A stretch of 5,687 nt of DNA from an uncultured bacterium (lineage in GTDB: Bacteria > Pseudomonadota > Gammaproteobacteria > Burkholderiales > Burkholderiaceae_F), in the NCBI GenBank assembly GCA_905215795.1, contig CAJMRV010000116.1, positions 1 to 5,687 of the forward strand, read 5' to 3'. The notes beneath the pieces were generated by a model. The model was not told the DNA's origin, ran no database searches, and saw only the letters and a program-made list of their open reading frames with translations. Shown piece after piece: positions 1 to 4,611 of this stretch (within the stretch, counting starts at the first letter, position 1; the number at the start of each line of letters is the position of its first letter). The position numbers were made by a program, and so were the translations under genes.

Positions 1-40
1 CCGTCGTGCTCTCAAGTCCCTTCAGGCCAGCCCTGATTAG

Positions 41-50
41 ACGCATGCGT
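41..50. repeat. 10-bp perfect palindrome upstream of guaC
   Basis: ACGCATGCGT is a perfect palindrome about 40 bases before the guaC start. Its half sites ACGCA/TGCGT equal the outer halves of the enterobacterial PurR box, but the central six bases of that operator are missing. I therefore do not call a PurR site. It may be an operator for another regulator, or chance. Confidence 0.3.
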
Positions 51-77
51 GACGGCCGCTTCATCAACCCAGACACA

Positions 78-83
78 AGAAGG
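78..83 (+). promoter_or_regulatory. guaC ribosome binding site
   Basis: AGAAGG lies eight bases before the ATG at 92, a normal Shine-Dalgarno distance. It supports that ATG as the translation start. No convincing -35/-10 pair is visible in the 91 bases upstream, so the promoter may lie outside the window. Confidence 0.75.
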
Positions 84-91
84 TTAAAGCC

Positions 92-1135
92 ATGCATATT
101 GTCAACTCCGTCAAACTCGACTTCAAGGACGTCCTCATCCGCCCGAAGCGCTCCACGCTCACCTCGAGGAGTGAAGTCGACATCACCCGCGAATTCAAGT
201 TCCTCCACTCGCCCGTCAAGTACCACGCCATCCCCGTGATCGCCGCCAACATGGACACCACGGGCACCTTCGAGATGGCCGCCGCGCTCGGCCGCCACCA
301 GCTCTCGACGGCCCTCCACAAGCACTACTCCGAGGAGGAGTACGTCGAGTTCTTCAAGAACCTCAAGTGCAAGAGCGAGGCCTGGTACTCGCTCGGCATC
401 GGCGACAAGGACTGGCAGAAGTTCCAGAACGTGATGGCCGCCGCCCCGGGCGCCATCCAGTACGTCTGCATCGACGTCGCCAACGGCTACACCGAGGCGT
501 TCGTCGCCTTCGTGAGGAAGGTCAGGAACACCTATCCCGACCTCGTCATCATGGCGGGCAACGTCGTCACGGGCGACATGACCGAGGAGCTCCTCCTCTC
601 TGGCGCCGACATCGTCAAGGTGGGCATCGGCCCGGGTTCCGTCTGCACGACCCGCAAGATGACGGGCGTGGGCTACCCGCAGCTCTCCGCGATCATCGAG
701 TGCGCCGACGCCGCCCACGGCCTGGGCGGCCGCATCTGCGCCGACGGCGGCTGCACGGTCCCCGGCGACATCGCCAAGGCCTTCGGCGGCGGCGCCGACT
801 TCGTGATGCTCGGCGGCATGCTCGCCGGCTACGACGAAGCGGGCGGCGAACTCGTCGAGAAGGACGGCAAGAAGTTCAAGCGCTTCTACGGCATGAGCTC
901 CAAGGACGCCATGGACAAGTACGCCGGCGGCGTCGCCAAGTACCGCGCCGCGGAAGGCAAGAGCGTGCTCATCCCCTCCAAGGGCCCGGTCGAGCAGGCC
1001 TGCCAGGACATCACCGGCGGCGTTCGCTCCGCGTGCACCTACGTGGGCGCCCGCCGATTGAAGGAACTCACGATGCGCACCACGTTCGTGCGCGTCAACA
1101 TGCAGTTGAACGAGGTCTTCGGGAAGTCGCTCTAA
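92..1135 (+). CDS. guaC: GMP reductase (GuaC)
   Basis: NADPH-dependent cytosolic GMP reductase, which deaminates GMP to IMP and so returns guanine nucleotides to the common purine pool. The 347 residues equal the length of E. coli GuaC and match it throughout: FKDVLIRPKRSTL near the N-terminus, AANMDT at 51-56, VCIDVANGY at 125-133, and the active-site loop GIGPGSVCTTR at 178-188. The expected catalytic Cys is C185, with T187 beside it and the expected Glu at E288 in RAAEGK. The phosphate-binding stretch DGGC (218-221) and FGGGADFVMLGGMLAG (231-246) are intact. There is no CBS-domain insertion, which separates it from IMP dehydrogenase (GuaB). It is the E. coli/human type rather than the shorter Bacillus type. 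The start is fixed by AGAAGG eight bases upstream. The gene stands alone and ends in TAA ahead of a strong terminator at 1275-1333. Nothing suggests damage or transfer. Confidence 0.97.
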   Translation: MHIVNSVKLDFKDVLIRPKRSTLTSRSEVDITREFKFLHSPVKYHAIPVIAANMDTTGTFEMAAALGRHQLSTALHKHYSEEEYVEFFKNLKCKSEAWYSLGIGDKDWQKFQNVMAAAPGAIQYVCIDVANGYTEAFVAFVRKVRNTYPDLVIMAGNVVTGDMTEELLLSGADIVKVGIGPGSVCTTRKMTGVGYPQLSAIIECADAAHGLGGRICADGGCTVPGDIAKAFGGGADFVMLGGMLAGYDEAGGELVEKDGKKFKRFYGMSSKDAMDKYAGGVAKYRAAEGKSVLIPSKGPVEQACQDITGGVRSACTYVGARRLKELTMRTTFVRVNMQLNEVFGKSL

Positions 1136-1176
1136 GCGATCCGCTCCGAAGTCCGCACCGTCCGCCCGCGGGGGCC

Positions 1177-1227
1177 GGGGATCCAGAAGCACAAGCCTCC
1201 GCTTCGGGTGGATCCCCGCCTCCGGGG
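1177..1227 (+). repeat. Alternative hairpins in the guaC 3' untranslated region
   Basis: GGGGATCC (1177-1184) pairs perfectly with GGATCCCC (1210-1217). Inside that arm, GAAGC (1186-1190) can pair with GCTTC (1201-1205). A second hairpin, CCCCG (1214-1218) with CGGGG (1223-1227), reuses the same CCCC at 1214-1217, so the two structures exclude each other. No T-run follows either. This is a transcript-end structure of unknown role, possibly protecting the guaC mRNA 3' end. Confidence 0.45.
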
Positions 1228-1274
1228 CGCTCCGGATGAAGGAAGGACTTCAACCCCGGAGTCGACTCAACACG

Positions 1275-1333
1275 GGAAGGCCCGCCCGGTCTCCATGTCG
1301 CATGACACGGACCGGACGGGCCTTCCTTTTTTT
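1275..1333 (+). terminator. Strong intrinsic terminator of guaC
   Basis: The left arm starts GGAAGGCCCG at 1275 and the right arm ends CGGGCCTTCC at 1326. Together they form a stem of about 17 pairs with a single internal mismatch. A small inner helix TGTC/GACA closes around GCAT, and seven T residues follow at 1327-1333. The stem lies about 140 bases past the guaC stop. On the minus strand no T-run follows the stem, so it should act mainly on guaC. Confidence 0.93.
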
Positions 1334-1348
1334 CTCTGCTTTTTCGTC

Positions 1349-1395
1349 GTCTGTTTTATCGCCAGTTCTGCCGTCTGTTTTTTAGAGTCTGTTTT
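1349..1395. repeat. Three direct copies of GTCTGTTTT
   Basis: The 9-mer GTCTGTTTT occurs at 1349-1357, 1373-1381 and 1387-1395, with unit starts 24 and 14 bases apart. A degenerate copy, TCTGCTTTTT, sits at 1335-1344. The stretch is T-rich, unlike the rest of the window, and lies just after the guaC terminator in the gap between two converging genes. It may act as extra U-rich termination sequence or as a protein-binding repeat; no function is assigned. Confidence 0.6.
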
Positions 1396-1413
1396 TCCGC
1401 CTTCCGTTCATCC

Positions 1414-1458
1414 GCCCCGCTTTCCAGGGGGCATGACCGGAACGCACCTGAGTTCCGG
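1414..1458 (-). terminator. Possible weak stem-loops after the GIY-YIG gene
   Basis: Read on the minus strand, CCGGAAC pairs with GTTCCGG (1452-1458 with 1437-1443, eight-base loop) starting four bases after the TGA stop. A second small stem, GCCCC/GGGGC (1428-1432 with 1414-1418), follows. No T-run follows either stem; the sequence beyond is A-rich on this strand. This could be a Rho-dependent or 3'-end-stabilising structure rather than a classical terminator. Confidence 0.35.
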
Positions 1459-1462
1459 CGCG

Positions 1463-2734
1463 TCACTCCTCGGCGGCGAGTCCTGCGCGGGCGAGCACTT
1501 TGAAGGCGGCGATCGGGTTGTGGTCGCCGAAGCCGGCCGGGCACGTCCTCGTGGCGAGCGCACAGAGGGCGGCGCCCGCCATGGCGCCCGCGACGAAATG
1601 GTCCTCGAACAAGGGGTCGAGTCCGTCGATGACGGTCTCCCAGAGGCCGATGTCGGCGGGGTCGGTGACGCTGAAGACGGGGTGTCCGCCGAAGATCTTG
1701 CGCTCATAGGTGTTGGCGTCCTCCACGGGGGCGTCCCCACCGGCTTCCACTTCGGCTTTCTTTTCGGCTTTCTCTCCGGCTTCCTCCACCTTTTTCTCTT
1801 GCTCTTTCCCTTCCTCAAGCTCCCCGGAGGAGCCCGCACGCGTGCCGTCCTCCATCCCGGCTGCGGCCGCCGGCTTTTCGTCTTCTTCCTTCACGTCCCA
1901 GCGTTCGTCCTCGGGCGTGCCGTCCGCGTTCATCCTCACCACCCACGGCCAGGCCGCGTCGAGTTCCGCGCGGGTGATCCCCGCCTGCGCGAAGACCCGG
2001 CGGTTGATGAGGAAGCGTGCATAGTAAAGGCGCGGCGCCTTCTTGAGGCGCCTCACCATGAAGAGGTTTCCGTAGGGGGCGCGCAGGCGCAGCACCACGT
2101 CGTGGGACTGCGCGTCCGAGACGTCGAGCACCGTGAAGCGCCCGAGCGTGTTCGCGGGATCGATGAGCGCCGTGGCGACGTAGCCCGCCGTCGCGTCGAC
2201 GAGCTCGCGGGAGCGCTCGAGCGAGGCGAACGCCTTCCAGCGGATCCGCATGGCGGGGTCGGCGCGCCGGTTCACGTCCATCCATTGCTGGTGGAGCCCC
2301 ACGCCGAGCGTCCTCCGTCCGAGGAAGGCCGCCACGTCCTCCTCGTCGTAGGCCTCGACGAAGGGGGTGTCCCCGAGGACCTCGCGCTTCCGGTTGCCGG
2401 TGAAGTTCGCGAGCGGGAGCTTCGAGTCGCGCGCCAGCGCGATCATGGCGGCCTCGCGTTCGGGGAGCTTCGCCTCGGCGACGTTCACGAATCCGAGGAA
2501 CGAGGTGACGACACCGCGCTCGCGGTGCGCCCGGAAGCGGCGGTCGAGGTCGACCGTGCGCCCCACGTAGACGCTCCCGTCGCCGCGGAACTGGACGTAG
2601 AGCCCCGTGAGGCGCCCGCGTTCGTCGCGGCGCGCTTCGGGGAAGGCCTGCTTGATGTTGGTGAGGCCCCGCACGTCGGCGAGGAAGCGGAAGCCGAGGT
2701 AGCGGGCGATCTCGGCGGCTTGTTCGAAGGTCAT
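1463..2734 (-). CDS. GIY-YIG nuclease-domain protein with unknown C-terminal region
   Basis: A 423-residue protein whose residues about 44-115 form a GIY-YIG nuclease domain, a metal-dependent fold that cuts DNA using one Glu-bound metal. The GIY element appears as GLY (44-46) and the YIG element as YVG (56-58), as in I-TevI. R66 and H70 sit at +10 and +14 from Y56, exactly the I-TevI spacing (Y17, R27, H31). The metal-binding Glu is probably E92 or E94, and the late Asn N110 or N114, so the site looks intact. Residues 120-275 are mixed alpha/beta-like with no family I recognise. Residues about 280-340 are a low-complexity Glu/Lys/Ala linker. Residues 341-423 form a further compact segment (GHPVFSVTDPADIG at 350-363) that I cannot place. 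There is no signal peptide or membrane segment. The start has a weak GGGAG 11 bases upstream, and a promoter at 2795-2823 precedes it. Nuclease activity is inferred; target and role are unknown. Confidence 0.85.
   Translation of the reverse strand: MTFEQAAEIARYLGFRFLADVRGLTNIKQAFPEARRDERGRLTGLYVQFRGDGSVYVGRTVDLDRRFRAHRERGVVTSFLGFVNVAEAKLPEREAAMIALARDSKLPLANFTGNRKREVLGDTPFVEAYDEEDVAAFLGRRTLGVGLHQQWMDVNRRADPAMRIRWKAFASLERSRELVDATAGYVATALIDPANTLGRFTVLDVSDAQSHDVVLRLRAPYGNLFMVRRLKKAPRLYYARFLINRRVFAQAGITRAELDAAWPWVVRMNADGTPEDERWDVKEEDEKPAAAAGMEDGTRAGSSGELEEGKEQEKKVEEAGEKAEKKAEVEAGGDAPVEDANTYERKIFGGHPVFSVTDPADIGLWETVIDGLDPLFEDHFVAGAMAGAALCALATRTCPAGFGDHNPIAAFKVLARAGLAAEE
1741..1788 (-). repeat. 12-base in-frame tandem repeat in the GIY-YIG gene linker
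   Basis: CGGCTT recurs at 1741, 1753, 1765 and 1777, an exact 12-base period, within imperfect units resembling CGGCTTTCTTTT. On the coding strand these units encode VEEA-GEKA-EKKA-EVEA (residues 316-331), a four-residue charged repeat. Because the unit is a multiple of three, gain or loss of copies would lengthen or shorten the linker without a frameshift. Confidence 0.75.
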
Positions 2735-2761
2735 GGTCGGTTGGGCTCCCGGTCCGGGTGC

Positions 2762-2781
2762 TCCCGCGGAGGGTCGCGGGA
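2762..2781 (-). repeat. Inverted repeat in the GIY-YIG gene leader
   Basis: TCCCGCG (2762-2768) and CGCGGGA (2775-2781) are perfect 7-base arms around a six-base loop. They lie between the predicted promoter and the start codon of the minus-strand GIY-YIG gene. They could form a leader hairpin or an operator overlapping the start of transcription. Confidence 0.45.
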
Positions 2782-2794
2782 CGTCGATTCCTCA

Positions 2795-2823
2795 AGGATA
2801 CACAGGGAGATGGTCGCATTCAA
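2795..2823 (-). promoter_or_regulatory. Predicted sigma70-type promoter for the GIY-YIG gene
   Basis: On the minus strand TTGAAT (2818-2823) and TATCCT (2795-2800) each match four of six consensus positions and are separated by exactly 17 bases. The -10 box is about 60 bases from the start codon at 2734. It sits just after the iadA terminator, which supports separate transcription of this gene. Confidence 0.5.
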
Positions 2824-2837
2824 GGCGGACGTGACGG

Positions 2838-2879
2838 AAAACGCCCGCCGCCTCCACTCTTGGGAGGACGACGGGCGTT
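2838..2879 (-). terminator. Intrinsic terminator of iadA
   Basis: Read on the minus strand, AACGCCCG (from 2879) pairs with CGGGCGTT (ending 2840). The inner pairs CGTCCTCC/GGAGGCG continue the stem with a small mismatch or bulge. A short TTTT overlaps the end of the right arm, followed by CC. The terminator is about 110 bases past the iadA stop and just upstream of the promoter for the next gene. Confidence 0.75.
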
Positions 2880-2911
2880 GGTGTGTGCCGGAGGGTCAGG
2901 AGATCCGTGGG

Positions 2912-2938
2912 GATCCGGATGCCGGTCGGTGCCGGATC
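2912..2938 (-). repeat. Hairpin in the iadA 3' untranslated region
   Basis: GATCCGG (2912-2918) and CCGGATC (2932-2938) are perfect arms around a 13-base loop. They can be extended by GGG/CCC beyond a three-base bulge. The hairpin lies between the iadA stop and its terminator, with no T-run of its own. It could stabilise the mRNA 3' end. Confidence 0.45.
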
Positions 2939-2986
2939 ATCCCGGGATCACCCTGCGGTCACCACGGAACCTCCCTGCCTTTCCCT

Positions 2987-4150
2987 TTAGTCCTGGCCGG
3001 GGAGCACTTCGAAGGTGCCCACGGTGACGAGCTCCTTCTCGCGCATCATCATGCGGCCCTTGGAGATCACGTGGGTGAGCTCCATGTCGGGCGTGAAGAC
3101 GTTGAGGTTGGCGAGGACGCCTTCCTTGATGACGCCGTGGCCGGCGAGGTTGAGGCCCTGGGCGACGTTCTTCGTCACGAAGGGGAGGGCCTTTTCGACG
3201 GGCATGCCGTGCTTGACGATCAGTTCGCGGACCTGCTTGAGGTTCTCGTCGACGCCGCCCACGCCGAGGCCGACCATCTCGCCCTTGTCGTTGAAGCGCG
3301 GGATCGAGCCGTGGCCGTCCGTGCTCATCGTGATGAGCTGCGGATCGACGCCCGCCTCGAGCGCCTCGATGATCGCCGCCGCGGGGCTCTCGAAGTCGTC
3401 GACCTGGATCCCGGAGGTGATGTCGATGCGGCCGCCCTTCAGGGCGAATCCGACCGCCGCCTCGAAGACGGCCTTCTGGCGGTTGACGTGGGTCGGGCGG
3501 ATGTGGCGGATCGGCATGCCGCGGCGGACGATCTCGTCGAACATCGCGAAGGGCCCGGGGATGTTCCCCAGATGCACGTGGAGCACGCCGAGCTTCCCGG
3601 CGATCATGCCGCCCACGCGGATCTCCGCGAGGAGCGAGAGGACGTTCTCAAGCGTGGGGAAGCTCGAGCGGTGGTCGCCCAAGGCGATCTTGCAGCCCAC
3701 CACCTCGGGGACGAGGAGGAGGTCCTTCGCGACCGAGCCCGAGAGCGTCGTCGCCGGGTAGCGGTAGTTCGAGGTGTACATCCAGGTGTTCACGCCTTCG
3801 CTCGAGAGGGCGCGCACCTTGGCGAGCAGGTTCTCGATCGAGCGGGTCGTGAAGTCGGTCCCGGAGACGCCCACGACGTTCGTGGTGCCGCAGAGCACGA
3901 GTTCGGAGAGGAAGAGTTCGGGGGTGCGGGTGGCAGGACCGCCTTCACCGCCGCCGCCCGTGACGTGGATGTGCTGGTCGAAGAAGCCCGGGGTGACGAT
4001 GCGGCCCTTGAGGTCGATCACCTCGGTGCCGGGGAGCACGTCGGCGAGGTTCGCACCGATCCGGAGGATGCGGTCGTTGGCGATGAGGACGTCGTTGACG
4101 CCCTTGTTCTCGGGGGTGTATACGTGCGCGTTCTTCAGAAGAATGGGCAT
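2987..4150 (-). CDS. iadA: Isoaspartyl dipeptidase (IadA)
   Basis: A metallopeptidase of the amidohydrolase superfamily that hydrolyses beta-aspartyl (isoaspartyl) dipeptides, salvaging amino acids from damaged proteins or from beta-Asp-Arg derived from cyanophycin. The 387 residues compare with 390 in E. coli IadA and align along the whole length. Expected two-zinc ligands are present: H60 and H62 in QHIH, K154 (the carboxylated Lys, aligned with E. coli K162), H193, H221 in PTHVNR and D278 in STDGHG. Substrate-binding positions also match: E69 in GGGGEGGP, Y129, R161 in GDHRS, R224 and S282. The frame stays open upstream to an ATG at 4288, but the start at 4150 is chosen because AAGGAG lies eight bases before it and the E. 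coli alignment begins there. There is no signal peptide, so it is probably cytoplasmic. A predicted promoter and hairpin-rich leader lie upstream and an intrinsic terminator downstream, so it is probably monocistronic. Confidence 0.96.
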   Translation of the reverse strand: MPILLKNAHVYTPENKGVNDVLIANDRILRIGANLADVLPGTEVIDLKGRIVTPGFFDQHIHVTGGGGEGGPATRTPELFLSELVLCGTTNVVGVSGTDFTTRSIENLLAKVRALSSEGVNTWMYTSNYRYPATTLSGSVAKDLLLVPEVVGCKIALGDHRSSFPTLENVLSLLAEIRVGGMIAGKLGVLHVHLGNIPGPFAMFDEIVRRGMPIRHIRPTHVNRQKAVFEAAVGFALKGGRIDITSGIQVDDFESPAAAIIEALEAGVDPQLITMSTDGHGSIPRFNDKGEMVGLGVGGVDENLKQVRELIVKHGMPVEKALPFVTKNVAQGLNLAGHGVIKEGVLANLNVFTPDMELTHVISKGRMMMREKELVTVGTFEVLPGQD

Positions 4151-4158
4151 GGGTCGGT

Positions 4159-4164
4159 CTCCTT
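4159..4164 (-). promoter_or_regulatory. iadA ribosome binding site
   Basis: On the minus strand AAGGAG lies eight bases before the ATG at 4150. This near-perfect Shine-Dalgarno sequence decides that start over the ATG at 4288, which would add 46 residues not expected for the family. Confidence 0.85.
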
Positions 4165-4170
4165 GTTCGT

Positions 4171-4249
4171 CGGGGGCGCCGGGGTCGATCGGGATGAAAG
4201 GGGGCGCCCCGTCGTTGTCCAATGGGACCCCCGCCGAAAAAAACGGGGG
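4171..4249 (-). promoter_or_regulatory. Structured leader of iadA
   Basis: Two GC-rich stems lie between the predicted promoter and the ribosome binding site. CGGGGCGCC (4203-4211 on the minus strand) pairs with GGCGCCCCCG (4171-4180), with one bulge, and ends only six bases before the Shine-Dalgarno sequence. Further upstream CCCCCG (4244-4249) pairs with CGGGGG (4228-4233) around a loop holding seven T residues. A 10-base palindrome, GGGGCGCCCC, occupies 4201-4210. No known riboswitch pattern is recognised. Effects on ribosome access or transcript stability are inferred. Confidence 0.4.
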
Positions 4250-4259
4250 CCGTCTCCAA

Positions 4260-4288
4260 AGCATACATGAGCCGGGGCGGCTCTCCAA
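4260..4288 (-). promoter_or_regulatory. Candidate iadA promoter with an internal inverted repeat
   Basis: On the minus strand TTGGAG (4283-4288) and TATGCT (4260-4265) are 17 bases apart, matching three and four of six consensus positions. The spacer holds a perfect inverted repeat, GAGCCG/CGGCTC (4269-4274 and 4278-4283) with three bases between. That is where a repressor or activator could bind. The match is modest. Confidence 0.35.
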
Positions 4289-4320
4289 ATCAAACGGGGC
4301 CCTCTAGGGGAAAGGGATTA

Positions 4321-4390
4321 GAAGGCGGGCGGAGGCGCGACGGGATGCCGGAGCACCCGCCCGCGGGGCGCCCCCGGCTCCCGCGGAAAG
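4321..4390. repeat. GC-rich block with overlapping inverted repeats in the iadA / alarmone synthetase gap
   Basis: This stretch contains CCGCGGG/CCCGCGG (4361-4367 and 4380-4386), GGAGC/GCTCC (4350-4354 and 4377-4381) and CGCCC/GGGCG (4358-4362 and 4366-4370). These alternative stems overlap each other. No T-run follows on either strand and I see no gene here. The neighbouring stretch from about 4400 to 4556 is AT-rich, as expected of promoter DNA, and carries small repeats TGTTTC/GAAACA (4435-4456) and ACGGA/TCCGT (4456-4468). Confidence 0.4.
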
Positions 4391-4481
4391 GCCACGGAAA
4401 GGGCATGAAAAAAGCTCCCGAAAACGTAAAACAATGTTTCAGAGAATGGAGAAACACGGATTTTCCGTTCCGCCACAGGGG

Positions 4482-4509
4482 TTTTCACGATTACATAAAA
4501 GTGTCTAAT
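4482..4509 (+). promoter_or_regulatory. Candidate promoter for the alarmone synthetase gene
   Basis: TTTTCA (4482-4487) and TCTAAT (4504-4509) match four and five of six sigma70 consensus positions with a 16-base spacer, in the AT-rich part of the divergent intergenic region. Transcription would begin near 4516, giving a leader of about 95 bases before the ATG at 4612. Confidence 0.4.
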
Positions 4510-4611
4510 TCCTTTGGGCGACCCTTCAAGTCGTGGAGTGTCTTTGTTAAACTCGGATGGACGGGGGACGGCCCCTTTCCGCTTCCCGCCCGCGACGAAC
4601 CACAACGATCC

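Noticed and set aside
2..40. Possible 3' end of an upstream gene, ending in TAG at 38-40
   Set aside because: Only twelve codons are in the window and another frame stops nearby as well, so the reading cannot be told from chance.
41..50. PurR operator upstream of guaC
   Set aside because: The half sites match but the central six bases of the PurR box are absent, so the spacing is wrong for that repressor.
367..1239. A 290-codon plus-strand frame within guaC
   Set aside because: It is an Arg-rich shadow in another frame of guaC, which is well conserved throughout.
1815..2819. A 334-codon minus-strand frame overlapping the GIY-YIG gene
   Set aside because: It is an out-of-frame reading of the same DNA, extremely Arg/Pro-rich, while the overlapping frame carries a recognisable nuclease domain.
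4228..4249. Intrinsic terminator between the alarmone synthetase and iadA
   Set aside because: The CCCCCG/CGGGGG stem has its T7 (minus strand) in the loop, not after the stem, and it lies between the iadA promoter candidate and its start codon.
1208..4270. A 1,020-codon open frame on the plus strand
   Set aside because: It runs antisense through the GIY-YIG gene and iadA and through the guaC terminator. Long antisense frames are common opposite GC-rich genes, and its translation is repetitive Arg/Gly/Val/Asp/Glu with no recognisable domain.
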